A stretch of 64,000 nucleotides of DNA, taken from NCBI RefSeq assembly GCF_000768065.1, contig NZ_JRKM01000001.1, forward strand, positions 1,240,001 through 1,304,000. Reading direction: 5' to 3'. This DNA is from Aquabacterium sp. NJ1 (GTDB taxonomy: Bacteria; Pseudomonadota; Gammaproteobacteria; Burkholderiales; Burkholderiaceae_C). Position 1 is the stretch's first letter. Each line of letters starts with the position of its first letter. Below are positions 33,766-44,397 of the stretch, piece by piece. The notes under the pieces are model-generated. The model saw only the letters and a program-made list of their open reading frames with translations. It did no database searches and was not told the origin of the DNA. Position numbers and translations under genes: made by a program.

Positions 33766-35634
33766 TCAGACTTGATCGAGTTTGCGGCCCGCCAGCGCCT
33801 GGCGGATGCTGCGGTTCATGCGCTCGGCGGCGAAGGCCTCGGTGCCATCGGCCAGGGCCTTGATGGAGGCCTCCAGGGCGTCGATGTCGCCACGGTCGCA
33901 ACGCTGGCCGATCTGGGCCATCAGGCCGTCGATGCGGGCGCGGTCTTCGGGGCTGAGCAGGTCGCCGTCAGCGGCCAGCGCGGTACGCGTGGCCTCCAGC
34001 ATGCGCTCGGCTTCGACGCGGGCTTCGCGCAGGGCGCGGTCCTTCATGTCAGCGGCCGCGGTGGTGAAGCCCTCGCGCAGCATGTGGGCCACCTGGTCGT
34101 CGGTCAGGCCATAGCTGGGCTTGATCACGACCGAGGCTTCCACGCCAGAGAGCTGCTCCTTGGCCGACACACTCAACAGGCCGTCGGCATCGACCTGGAA
34201 GCTCACGCGGATGCGCGCGGCACCAGCAGCCATCGGCGGAATGCCGCGCAGCTCGAAGCGCGCCAGCGAGCGGCAGTGCTCGACCTGCTCGCGCTCGCCT
34301 TGCACCACGTGCACGGCCAGGGCGGTCTGCCCGTCCTTGAAGGTGGTGAAGTCCTGCGCCAGGGCGCAAGGGATAGGCGTGTTGCGCGGGATGATGCGCT
34401 CGACCAGGCCACCCATGGTCTCCAGACCGAGGGACAGGGGCAGCACATCCAGCAGCAGCAATTCACCTTGCGCGTTGTTGCCTGCCAGCTGGTTGGCCTG
34501 GATGGCGGCACCCAAGGCCACGACCTCATCGGGGTTCAGATCGGTCAGCGGGGGCTGGCCGAAGAAGGCGCCCACGGCATCACGCACGGCGGGCATGCGC
34601 GTCGAGCCGCCGACCATGACCACGCCCTTGACCTCGTCGGGCTTGACCTTGGCATCACGCAGCACGCGCTTGACCGAGGCCAGGGACTTGTCGATCAGCG
34701 GCTTGGCCAGCTCGGCCAGGCGCTCACGCGTGATCTTCACCGACAGCATGCCGCCCGACAAGGCGCAGCTCAGGTGCGCGCTGCCATCGGTGGACAGCTT
34801 TTCCTTGGTGCGGCGCGCGGCCACGAGCACGGTGCGCTTGTCCTGCGGCGTGACCGCTTCCATCTTGGCATCCAGCAGCGCGGCATCAGCCAGCAGATGG
34901 TCGATGTCGTCACCGCCCAGGGCCGAGTCGCCGCCGGTGGCCACGACTTCGAACACGCCACGGCTGAGCTGCAGCAAGGAGATGTCGAAGGTGCCGCCAC
35001 CCAGGTCGTAGATGGCGTAGAGGCCTTCGGCACCGTTGTCCAGGCCGTAGGCAATGGCTGCGGCGGTGGGCTCGTTGAGCAGGCGCAGCACGTTGAGACC
35101 GGCCATCTGCGCGGCGTCCTTGGTGGCCTGGCGCTGAGCGTCGTCAAAGTAGGCAGGCACCGTGATCACGGCGCCGAACAGGTCGTCGTTGAAGGTGTCT
35201 TCGGCACGCTGGCGCAGGCTGGCCAGGATCTCGGCCGACACCTCGACCGGTGACTTCAGGCCGGCCACGGTCTTGACCGCGACCATGCCAGGCTGGTCTT
35301 CGAACTGGTATGGCAGGCGCCCCGCATCGGGCAGATCGGCCAGGCGGCGGCCCATGAAGCGCTTGACCGACACGATGGTGTTCTGCGAATCCTCGGCCTG
35401 TGCGGCCAGGGCTTCGAAGCCGATGTGGCGACGGGTCTGGCCGCGCTCGTCCACCATGTAGCGCACGGCCGAGGGCAGGATCACCCGGCCTTGCTCGTCG
35501 GGCAGGCATTCGGCCGAGCCGTTGCGCACGGCGGCCACCAGCGAATGCGTGGTGCCCAGGTCGATGCCGACCGCTATGCGGCGCTGATGGGGGTCGGGCG
35601 ATTGCCCAGGTTCGGAGATTTGCAGCAGGGCCAT
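33766..35634 (-). CDS. hscA: Fe-S assembly chaperone HscA (Hsp70 family)
   Basis: A 622-residue specialised Hsp70 that helps release clusters from IscU using ATP. Nucleotide-binding motifs are [19 protein letters not shown] near the N-terminus, [18 protein letters not shown], and [18 protein letters not shown]; the substrate-binding domain follows [18 protein letters not shown]. Length matches HscA (about 616-620) rather than DnaK (about 640). It lies 14 bases after hscB. Confidence 0.98.
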   Translation of the reverse strand: MALLQISEPGQSPDPHQRRIAVGIDLGTTHSLVAAVRNGSAECLPDEQGRVILPSAVRYMVDERGQTRRHIGFEALAAQAEDSQNTIVSVKRFMGRRLADLPDAGRLPYQFEDQPGMVAVKTVAGLKSPVEVSAEILASLRQRAEDTFNDDLFGAVITVPAYFDDAQRQATKDAAQMAGLNVLRLLNEPTAAAIAYGLDNGAEGLYAIYDLGGGTFDISLLQLSRGVFEVVATGGDSALGGDDIDHLLADAALLDAKMEAVTPQDKRTVLVAARRTKEKLSTDGSAHLSCALSGGMLSVKITRERLAELAKPLIDKSLASVKRVLRDAKVKPDEVKGVVMVGGSTRMPAVRDAVGAFFGQPPLTDLNPDEVVALGAAIQANQLAGNNAQGELLLLDVLPLSLGLETMGGLVERIIPRNTPIPCALAQDFTTFKDGQTALAVHVVQGEREQVEHCRSLARFELRGIPPMAAGAARIRVSFQVDADGLLSVSAKEQLSGVEASVVIKPSYGLTDDQVAHMLREGFTTAAADMKDRALREARVEAERMLEATRTALAADGDLLSPEDRARIDGLMAQIGQRCDRGDIDALEASIKALADGTEAFAAERMNRSIRQALAGRKLDQV

Positions 35635-35648
35635 GGGTCGTGGGTCAG

Positions 35649-36173
35649 TCAGCTGGCGTCTTCGTATTTTTCAAGGCGCGCATCGATCTCTTCCAGCAGG
35701 CGATCGATGAACATGAGGGCGCGCACTTCCTGCGCGGCCTGGGTCGGGTTGGCGTCCACGTCCAGCAGTTGCGTCAGGCGCGCCAGGCGAGCCTTGCGCT
35801 GGCCTTGGACCTCGTCGGACAAGGTCTCGACATCGGCGGCGCTGCCGGCTTCTTCCAGGGCTTCGCGCCACTGCATCTGCTGCATCAGGAAGGCGCCCGG
35901 CATGGCCGTGTTGTTCTCGGCCTGAACGGGCACGCCAGCGAGCTGGCACAGGTAGGCGGCCCGCTTGAGCGGGTCCTTCAGGCGCTGGTGGGCCTCGTTG
36001 ACACGCACCGCCCATTGCATGGCGATGCGTTGCGAGGCGGCGCCCTCGGCCGCGAAACGGTCAGGGTGGACCTGGGCCTGCAAAGCCTTCCAGGCCGCGT
36101 CCAGTTTTGCGCGGTCCAGCGCGAAGGCCTTGTCCAGACCCAGCAGGGTGAAGTCGTCAGCGTCGATGTTCAT
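35649..36173 (-). CDS. hscB: Fe-S assembly co-chaperone HscB (J-protein)
   Basis: J-domain co-chaperone that brings IscU to HscA. The protein is 174 residues from the ATG at 36173 (a GTG at 36179 is a possible earlier start). It has the J-domain HPD motif ([11 protein letters not shown]) and a C-terminal helical IscU-binding domain ([31 protein letters not shown]). Positioned between iscA and hscA as usual. Confidence 0.96.
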   Translation of the reverse strand: MNIDADDFTLLGLDKAFALDRAKLDAAWKALQAQVHPDRFAAEGAASQRIAMQWAVRVNEAHQRLKDPLKRAAYLCQLAGVPVQAENNTAMPGAFLMQQMQWREALEEAGSAADVETLSDEVQGQRKARLARLTQLLDVDANPTQAAQEVRALMFIDRLLEEIDARLEKYEDAS

Positions 36174-36258
36174 GGCCACAGCAACCCGTTAAAAAGCGAA
36201 ACCCCACCACATGGTGAGGCTTCCATCAACGCAAGGCGCGTGCCTTGCCGGCGTGCGT

Positions 36259-36681
36259 TCAGATGCGGAAGGATTCACCGCAGCCGCAACGGTCACGCTC
36301 GTTGGGGTTGTTGAATTTGAAGCCTTCGTTCAAGCCTTCACGAACGAAGTCGAGTTCGGTGCCGTCGATGTAAGGCAGGCTCTTGGGGTCGACCAGGATC
36401 TTGACGCCCAGACGCTCGAAGACGATGTCTTCAGGGGCGACTTCGTCGGCGAACTCGATCTTGTAGGCCAGGCCGGAGCAACCGGTGGTCTTGACGCCTA
36501 GGCGCACACCCACGCCCTTGCCGCGACGGCCCAGGTAGCGCGTGATGTGGCGTGCAGCCGCCTCGGTCAGGCCAACCGTCATGCTGGCGTTGACTTCAGC
36601 GATGTCCGCCAACGGCCCGTTGCCGGGACCGGCGGTGCACGATGCCGGGTTGACGGCAGTGGTGGCTTGATCAGGCTGCAT
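36259..36681 (-). CDS. iscA: Iron-sulfur assembly protein IscA
   Basis: A-type carrier that hands clusters to target proteins. The conserved domain starts [18 protein letters not shown] and has the three cysteines [12 protein letters not shown] and DRCGCGESF. The frame extends 33 residues upstream to an ATG at 36681 inside the end of iscU, with a low-complexity Ala/Pro-rich extension. The family normally starts at the position of 36582, giving 107 residues, so the longer start is uncertain. It stands between iscU and hscB. Confidence 0.9.
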   Translation of the reverse strand: MQPDQATTAVNPASCTAGPGNGPLADIAEVNASMTVGLTEAAARHITRYLGRRGKGVGVRLGVKTTGCSGLAYKIEFADEVAPEDIVFERLGVKILVDPKSLPYIDGTELDFVREGLNEGFKFNNPNERDRCGCGESFRI

Positions 36682-37057
36682 GCTTGGTCTTGTAGTCGTT
36701 GACGGCGGCTTTGATCGCATCTTCCGCCAGGATCGAGCAGTGGATCTTGACCGGGGGCAAGGCCAGCTCTTCGGCGATCTGGGTGTTCTTGATGTCCAGC
36801 GCTTCGTCCAGCGTCTTGCCGCGCACCCATTCGGTCACCAGCGAGCTGGAGGCGATGGCGGAACCGCAGCCGTAGGTCTTGAAACGGGCGTCTTCGATCA
36901 CGCCGGTGGCGGGGTTGACCTTGATCTGCAGCTTCATCACGTCGCCGCAGGCCGGTGCGCCGACCATGCCGGTGCCAACGGTTTCGTCGCCCTTTTCGAA
37001 AGAGCCAACGTTACGGGGGTTTTCGTAGTGGTCAATGACCTTGTCGCTGTATGCCAT
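36671..37057 (-). CDS. iscU: Fe-S cluster scaffold IscU
   Basis: Scaffold on which clusters are built. The protein is 128 residues from the ATG at 37057, which has TGGAG upstream. It starts [20 protein letters not shown]. The three ligand cysteines and Asp are present ([33 protein letters not shown]), and the LPPVK motif recognised by HscA is intact (ALPPVKIHC). It follows iscS by about 130 bases that hold hairpins. Confidence 0.97.
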   Translation of the reverse strand: MAYSDKVIDHYENPRNVGSFEKGDETVGTGMVGAPACGDVMKLQIKVNPATGVIEDARFKTYGCGSAIASSSLVTEWVRGKTLDEALDIKNTQIAEELALPPVKIHCSILAEDAIKAAVNDYKTKHAA

Positions 37058-37153
37058 GATGAACTCCAAAAATTCCAAAGAACGATTCTTAGCGATGGGC
37101 GGGGCCAGCGCCGGGCCGCCCCAAGCGTCCGGCCCCGCAGCCCCCTCGGGGGG

Positions 37154-37175
37154 CGGTTGCAGTACCCTGCAACCG
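37154..37175. repeat. Hairpin in the iscS-iscU spacer
   Basis: A nine-base perfect stem CGGTTGCAG/CTGCAACCG with loop TACC; next to it lies a C-rich/G-rich palindrome (CCCCCTCGGGGG). There is no T-run, so it is not a classical terminator. It could be an mRNA-stability element that sets the relative levels of IscS and IscU, or part of a dispersed intergenic repeat. Confidence 0.4.
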
Positions 37176-37186
37176 GGGGCTGACGT

Positions 37187-38416
37187 CTAGTGTGCAGCCC
37201 ATTGAATAGTGCTGATGTCAATGCCGTCTTTGTACATGTCCCAAAGCGGTGACAGTTCGCGCAGCTTGGCCACGCGGTCCTTCAGGGTGTTGACCACGTA
37301 GTCCACTTCTTCCTCGGTGGTGAAGCGGCCGATGGTCATGCGCAGCGAGCTGTGGGCCAGCTCGTCGCTGCGGCCCAGGGCGCGCAGCACGTAGCTGGGC
37401 TCCAGGCTGGCCGAGGTGCAGGCCGAGCCGGAAGACACGGCGATGCCCTTGATGCCCATGATCAGCGACTCGCCTTCCACGTAGTTGAACGACACGTTCA
37501 GGTTGTGGGCCACGCGCTTTTCCAGGTCGCCATTGACGAAGATCTGTTCGATGCCTTGCAGGCCGGCCAGCAGGCGGTCACGCAGCGCCTTGATGCGCAC
37601 GTTCTCGGTGGCCATTTCTTCCTTGGCGATGCGGAAGGCTTCGCCCATGCCGACGATCTGGTGCGTAGGCAAGGTGCCCGAGCGCATGCCGCGCTCATGG
37701 CCGCCACCGTGCATCTGCGCTTCGATGCGCACGCGGGGCTTGCGGCGCACGTACAGCGCGCCGATGCCCTTGGGGCCGTAGGTCTTGTGCGAGGCCAGGC
37801 TCATCAGGTCAACCGGCAGCGTGGCCAGGTTGATGTCGACCTTGCCGGTGGCTTGTGCGGCATCCACGTGGAAGACGATGCCCTTTTCACGGCACAGCTT
37901 GCCAATGGTCTCGATGTCCTGGATCACGCCGATTTCGTTGTTCACGAACATGACCGAGATCAGGATGGTGTCGGGGCGGATGGCGGCCTTGAGCGCGTCC
38001 AGATCCAGCAGGCCGTCGTCCTTGACGTCGAGGTAGGTGGCTTCGAAGCCCTGGCGCTCCAGCTCACGCACGGTGTCCAGCACGGCCTTGTGCTCGGTCT
38101 TGACGGTGATGATGTGCTTGCCGCGCGTCTTGTAGAAGTGCGCCGCACCCTTCAAGGCCAGGTTGTTGGATTCGGTGGCACCCGATGTCCAGACGATCTC
38201 GCGGGGGTCGGCACCGATCAGCTCGGCCACCTGGGCGCGGGCCTTCTCGACGGCTTCTTCGGCCTCCCAGCCGTAGGCATGGGTGCGCGAAGCCGGGTTG
38301 CCGAAGTGCTCGCGCAACCAGGGGATCATGGCGTCCACCACGCGGGGGTCGCACGGCGTGGTCGCGCCGTAGTCCATGTAGATCGGGAAGTGAGGGGTCA
38401 TGTCCATGGTGGGCAT
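37187..38416 (-). CDS. iscS: Cysteine desulfurase IscS
   Basis: PLP enzyme that takes sulfur from cysteine for cluster assembly and tRNA thiolation. The 409-residue protein has the PLP lysine in [17 protein letters not shown] and the mobile persulfide loop [17 protein letters not shown] with the active Cys. It ends with the conserved [18 protein letters not shown]. An additional in-frame ATG lies 4 codons downstream of the first. Second gene of the operon after iscR. Confidence 0.98.
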   Translation of the reverse strand: MPTMDMTPHFPIYMDYGATTPCDPRVVDAMIPWLREHFGNPASRTHAYGWEAEEAVEKARAQVAELIGADPREIVWTSGATESNNLALKGAAHFYKTRGKHIITVKTEHKAVLDTVRELERQGFEATYLDVKDDGLLDLDALKAAIRPDTILISVMFVNNEIGVIQDIETIGKLCREKGIVFHVDAAQATGKVDINLATLPVDLMSLASHKTYGPKGIGALYVRRKPRVRIEAQMHGGGHERGMRSGTLPTHQIVGMGEAFRIAKEEMATENVRIKALRDRLLAGLQGIEQIFVNGDLEKRVAHNLNVSFNYVEGESLIMGIKGIAVSSGSACTSASLEPSYVLRALGRSDELAHSSLRMTIGRFTTEEEVDYVVNTLKDRVAKLRELSPLWDMYKDGIDISTIQWAAH

Positions 38417-38552
38417 TCAACAAAGCTGGCGCCAGACCCATGCCACATGGTGAGATGGGCGGCTGCTGGCGCGTAATTAATGATCGCTGCGCAAAGCCTT
38501 TGATTATCGGGGACACCGCCCGGGGTAGGCAAACCCGCAGGCGGAGTGGCCC

Positions 38553-39086
38553 TTATTTCGTGAGGGCTGCGCCGAGTGCGAACACCGAGTTGGGGGCTGT
38601 GACCTTGATGGGCTTGACCACCGGCTGGGTGGAGATCGCGCGCTTGATCGGCTGGGCCTCGACGGACACGCCCTTGGCGAGCTGGTCTTCCACCAGTTTG
38701 CGCAGGGAGATGGAGTCGAGGTACTCGATCATCTTGTTGTTCAGGCTGGTCCAGAGGTCGTGCGTCATGCAACGGCCGCCGTCTTCACCCATGCAGTTTT
38801 CCTTGCCACCGCAACCGGTCGCGTCGATGGGCTCGTCCACCGCCACGATGATGTCAGCCACGGTGATGTCGTCGGCCTTGCGGCCCAGCGAGTAACCGCC
38901 GCCGGGGCCACGGGTGCTCTCGACCAGCTCGTGACGGCGCAGTTTGCCGAACAGCTGTTCGAGGTAGGACAGGGAAATCTGCTGCCGCTGGCTGATGGCA
39001 GCCAGTGCCACGGGGCCAGTGTGTTCACGCAGAGCCAGATCAATCATCGCCGTCACGGCAAAACGGCCTTTGGTAGTCAGACGCAT
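38553..39086 (-). CDS. iscR: Iron-sulfur cluster regulator IscR
   Basis: Rrf2-family repressor that carries a [2Fe-2S] cluster and shuts off the isc operon when clusters are sufficient. The 177-residue protein has an N-terminal winged helix (MRLTTKGRFAVTAMIDLALR; YLEQLFGKLRRHELVESTRG) and the ligand set Cys92, Cys98, Cys106, His109 (CGGKENCMGEDGGRCMTH). The spacing of the third Cys is two residues longer than in E. coli IscR. First gene of the operon, and it probably represses its own promoter. Confidence 0.96.
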   Translation of the reverse strand: MRLTTKGRFAVTAMIDLALREHTGPVALAAISQRQQISLSYLEQLFGKLRRHELVESTRGPGGGYSLGRKADDITVADIIVAVDEPIDATGCGGKENCMGEDGGRCMTHDLWTSLNNKMIEYLDSISLRKLVEDQLAKGVSVEAQPIKRAISTQPVVKPIKVTAPNSVFALGAALTK

Positions 39087-39205
39087 CGCTTCTCTCCTTG
39101 GTCAGGGACTCGGGCGACACCCTTCGCGGCAAGGGTTGGCCTTTGAGGGGTTGCGCCGGGATCTCCAACGCACCTGGGGTGCCTTAATCCCGAGTAACGG
39201 AGTCG

Positions 39206-39239
39206 ATTATAGCTTACCCAACTGATTTAGTCAACTTCA
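39206..39239 (-). promoter_or_regulatory. isc operon promoter overlapped by an IscR type-1 site
   Basis: On the minus strand TTGACT (39234-39229), 17 bases, then TATAAT (39211-39206): a near-ideal sigma70 promoter about 120 bases before iscR. The -35 region is part of GACTAAATCAGT (39232-39221), which fits the type-1 IscR consensus (GACT-R-WWW-Y-AGT). This is the same feedback arrangement as known in E. coli. Confidence 0.85.
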
Positions 39240-39350
39240 ACCAAGGGTGTTCCCTGATGCCTGGCCGATGACGCCCACAGGAACAGGTCTATCAAGAAGC
39301 GGGCCAAGGCCCTGGCCCAGCAGATTGCTGGGGCATGCGCGCGGGCGTTG

Positions 39351-39914
39351 TCAGGGAGGGGACGCGACAGACGCGACAACTTGTCGCAAATGTTCGACCA
39401 GGCCGTCGCAGGCGTCTTCGACCAGATCGAGCACGAACTCGAAGCCGGCCGGGCCACCGTAGTAGGGATCAGGCACGGTCTGCACGCTGGCATGCGGCGA
39501 TCGGGCCGGCATGAACTCGGTCAGGCGCTTGAGCTTGCGCCGGGTGTGGGGATCGGTGGGGCAGTTTTCTTCCAGCAAAGCCAGATTGTCCCAGTCCATG
39601 GCCAGCAGCAGGTCGAAGCGATCGAAATCCTGCGGCAGCACCTTGCGGGCCCGCAGGTGCTTCATCTCGTAGCCGCGCCGAGCGGCGATTTCCTGGGCAC
39701 GCTCGTCTGGCGGGCTACCCACATGGTAGGCGTGCGTGCCCGCCGAATCCACCTCGATCAGGTCGGCCAGCCCGGCCGCCTCCAGCTTGCGGCGCAGCAC
39801 GGCCTCGGCCGTGGGGCTGCGGCAGATGTTGCCCATACAGACCATGAGCACCCGGGTGCGCGGGCCTGGCGTGGGGTCGGTCGTCTTGAACAGGGACGAT
39901 GGGAAAAAAGCCAT
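39351..39914 (-). CDS. Low-molecular-weight protein tyrosine phosphatase
   Basis: A 187-residue phosphatase. The P-loop VCMGNICRSPTAE has nucleophile Cys26 and Arg32; the general-acid loop is PDPYYGG. The N-terminal ~18 residues precede the usual start of the fold, and the C-terminus is slightly extended. It may act on tyrosine kinases of capsule synthesis or other targets; the context (after iscR) does not tell. The 100 bases between it and the isc promoter hold no gene. Confidence 0.93.
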   Translation of the reverse strand: MAFFPSSLFKTTDPTPGPRTRVLMVCMGNICRSPTAEAVLRRKLEAAGLADLIEVDSAGTHAYHVGSPPDERAQEIAARRGYEMKHLRARKVLPQDFDRFDLLLAMDWDNLALLEENCPTDPHTRRKLKRLTEFMPARSPHASVQTVPDPYYGGPAGFEFVLDLVEDACDGLVEHLRQVVASVASPP

Positions 39915-39980
39915 TCAGAACTTATATGCCGCAAAGATGTCCATTGTCTTTGCGCTTGCCCACAAACCCAAGGGCACAAG

Positions 39981-40238
39981 TCACATCGCGTGGGCTGATG
40001 GCGACATGCGCTGCAGGGGCATGCTGGAACCGGCCACATGCATGGTGCCGTCTTCGTCCACGTCCAGGTGTTCGCCTGTCGCGAGTTTGTACTCGACCTC
40101 GCCGGTGGGCTCCCACTGGGTCTGCATGTCCAGCAGGTTGTCCACACGGGTCAGGTGCTCGTAGGCGTGGACCTTGTAAGTGGCGCCGTGCATGTCCTGC
40201 ACGCGGAAGGTCTCAAGGCGGTGAAGCTTCTTGTCCAT
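39981..40238 (-). CDS. Conserved small protein of unknown function
   Basis: An 85-residue protein (MDKKLHRLETFRVQDMHGAT, then VHAYEHLTRVDN and GEVEYKLATGEHLDVDEDGT). A strong ribosome-binding site (AAGGAG) stands before the ATG. It has no membrane segment and looks like a small beta-rich domain. Similar short proteins are widespread in Burkholderiales by my recollection; no function is known. Confidence 0.75.
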   Translation of the reverse strand: MDKKLHRLETFRVQDMHGATYKVHAYEHLTRVDNLLDMQTQWEPTGEVEYKLATGEHLDVDEDGTMHVAGSSMPLQRMSPSAHAM

Positions 40239-40391
40239 GGTGCACTCCTTTTCGGCAAGAGCGAAAAACAGGAACGTTGATCAGGCGCGGGCCCGACGCG
40301 TTTTGATTGTGCGCCGGTGTCGGCAGCCTGAACAGCCCCCGCCTTTGACCAGGGGCAAAGCCTGCGCGCCTTCCTGCGAGCGAGCCTGCTC

Positions 40392-42551
<2,160 letters not shown>

Positions 42552-42682
42552 AGTTCGATAAAATAAAGGGTTTGCCCGATTTGGCGAAGGTGGTCACAAA
42601 CCACTTTTTTGCCGAGTTCGAGCTGTCGAATTTTCCAGCTTATCCCTTTTTCAGCTCTAACACCTGACCGGAGACTGCTTGC

Positions 42683-43882
42683 ATGGCCTCGCTGTTCGCT
42701 TCCGTTGAAATGGCCCCCCGGGATCCCATCCTGGGCCTCAACGAACAATTCAATGCCGACCCCAACCCCAACAAGGTCAACCTGGGCGTGGGCGTGTACA
42801 CCGACGACAAGGGCAAGCTGCCCCTGCTGAAGTGCGTGGCCGCTGCCGAAAAGCAGATGTCCGAAGCCCCCAAGGCCCGTGGCTACCTGCCCATCGACGG
42901 CATCGTGGCTTATGACAAGGCCGTGCAAGGCCTCGTGTTCGGTGCCGAGCACGCTGCCGTGAAGGCTGGCCGCATCGCCACGGCCCAGGCCATTGGTGGC
43001 ACCGGCGGCCTGAAGCTGGGCGCCGACTTCCTCAAGCGCCTGAACCCGGATGCCCAGGTCCTGATCTCGGACCCGAGCTGGGAAAACCACCGCGCGCTGT
43101 TCGAAGCCGCCGGCTTCCCCGTGGACGTCTACCCCTACTACGACGCAGCCAACCGTGGCATCAACTTCGACGGCATGATCGCCAAGTTGAAGGCCTCCAA
43201 GGCCGGCACCATCGTGCTGCTGCACGCCTGCTGCCACAACCCGACCGGTTACGACCTGACGGACGCCCAGTGGGATGAAGTCATCGCCGTGATCAAGGCC
43301 GGTGGCCTGGTGCCCTTCCTGGACATGGCCTATCAAGGCTTTGGCAACGGCATCGCCGAAGACGGCGCCGTGGTCATCAAGTTCCTGGACGCCGGCCTGA
43401 GCTACTTCGTGTCCACCAGCTTCTCCAAGAGCTTCTCGCTGTACGGCGAGCGCGTGGGCGCCCTGAGCATCGTGAGCGAAACGGCGGAAGAGTCCAGCCG
43501 CGTGCTGAGCCAGCTCAAGCGCGTGATCCGCACCAACTACTCCAACCCGCCGACGCACGGCGCGCAAGTGGTGGCCACGGTGCTGACCACGCCCGAGCTG
43601 CGCAAGATGTGGGAAGACGAGCTGGCCGAGATGCGTGACCGCATCAAGCTGATGCGCACGGCGCTGGTCAGCGAGCTGACGGCTGCTGGCGTGCAGGGCG
43701 ACCTGAGCTACATCACCCGCCAGAAGGGCATGTTCAGCTACTCGGGCCTGAACGCGACGCAAATGCAACGCCTGCGCTCGGAGTTCGGCATCTATGGTGT
43801 GGACTCGGGTCGCATCTGCGTGGCCGCGCTGAACACCGGCAACATCAAGGCGGTGGCTGCGGCCATCAAGGCCGTGATGTGA
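42683..43882 (+). CDS. Aspartate/aromatic-amino-acid aminotransferase (class I)
   Basis: A 399-residue PLP enzyme of the AspC/TyrB family that transfers amino groups between aspartate or aromatic amino acids and 2-oxoglutarate. Features are VNLGVGVYTDDKGKLPLLKC at the start, the HACCHNPTGYDLT substrate segment, the PLP lysine in VSTSFSKSFSLYGERVGAL, and RIKLMRTAL near the end. AspC and TyrB cannot be told apart safely here. A terminator follows the stop. Confidence 0.94.
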   Translation: MASLFASVEMAPRDPILGLNEQFNADPNPNKVNLGVGVYTDDKGKLPLLKCVAAAEKQMSEAPKARGYLPIDGIVAYDKAVQGLVFGAEHAAVKAGRIATAQAIGGTGGLKLGADFLKRLNPDAQVLISDPSWENHRALFEAAGFPVDVYPYYDAANRGINFDGMIAKLKASKAGTIVLLHACCHNPTGYDLTDAQWDEVIAVIKAGGLVPFLDMAYQGFGNGIAEDGAVVIKFLDAGLSYFVSTSFSKSFSLYGERVGALSIVSETAEESSRVLSQLKRVIRTNYSNPPTHGAQVVATVLTTPELRKMWEDELAEMRDRIKLMRTALVSELTAAGVQGDLSYITRQKGMFSYSGLNATQMQRLRSEFGIYGVDSGRICVAALNTGNIKAVAAAIKAVM

Positions 43883-43935
43883 TTTGAGGTTGCTTGCTGA
43901 TGCGCTGTGAGGCGCGTTGGCTTCAGTCTGTACCA

Positions 43936-43964
43936 AGCCCCTCTTGCGAGGGGCTTTTTTATTT
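43936..43964 (+). terminator. Rho-independent terminator of the aminotransferase gene
   Basis: Stem AGCCCCTC/GAGGGGCT with a TTGC loop, followed by TTTTTTATTT. It begins 54 bases after the stop codon. Confidence 0.92.
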
Positions 43965-44397
43965 GCGGGTTGTTGGGCGCTTCGGCGTTGGCGCGCGAGG
44001 CGGGGGCTGAGCCGGCACAAGTTCTGGCAGGAGGACAGAACCAGGCTTCAACGTGACGACGTCTTTGTCGTGGTCGTTGCTGCCGCCGTAGCCGCGGTCA
44101 CCCTCCCCTCACCCCGCCAACAACTGTGGCGGTACTCAAGCGGGGCGACAAAAGGCTGAGGTGGTGTGCGGCCGGGCGCCTTGTTGGCGTCGGAGGCGCG
44201 CAGGGAGGCTTAGGTCTGCCCCTTGTCGGCAGACAAGGGGATGGCGAGCATGTTTGAGGCCGCAGACCGAGTTGCGCAGCCACCTGAGCTGGACGAGCAC
44301 CGCAGAGCAGTCCCGCATTGGCGGGACCGCCAACATTGAAGCCCGGACGCATGCCACCTCAGCCGCGCCCCGCGCTGGCGCTCAAGCGCATCAGACC
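43965..44397. other. Gene-free intergenic stretch with hairpin, possible dispersed repeat
   Basis: I see no credible gene between the terminator and the third TonB receptor. Short frames on both strands have no ribosome-binding site and Arg/Pro-rich, shadow-like content. The stretch 44160-44395 has the look of a dispersed intergenic element; it contains a perfect nine-base hairpin CCCCTTGTC/GACAAGGGG at 44219-44240. Whether it recurs elsewhere in the genome cannot be seen from this window. Confidence 0.4.

Noticed and set aside
32872-35253. Long plus-strand ORF (793 codons) across fdx and hscA
   Set aside because: Antisense to three certain genes; its composition is that of a third-position GC shadow.
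44098-44352. Short ORFs on both strands in the gap before the third TonB receptor
   Set aside because: No ribosome-binding sites and Arg/Pro-rich content; more likely a non-coding repeat.
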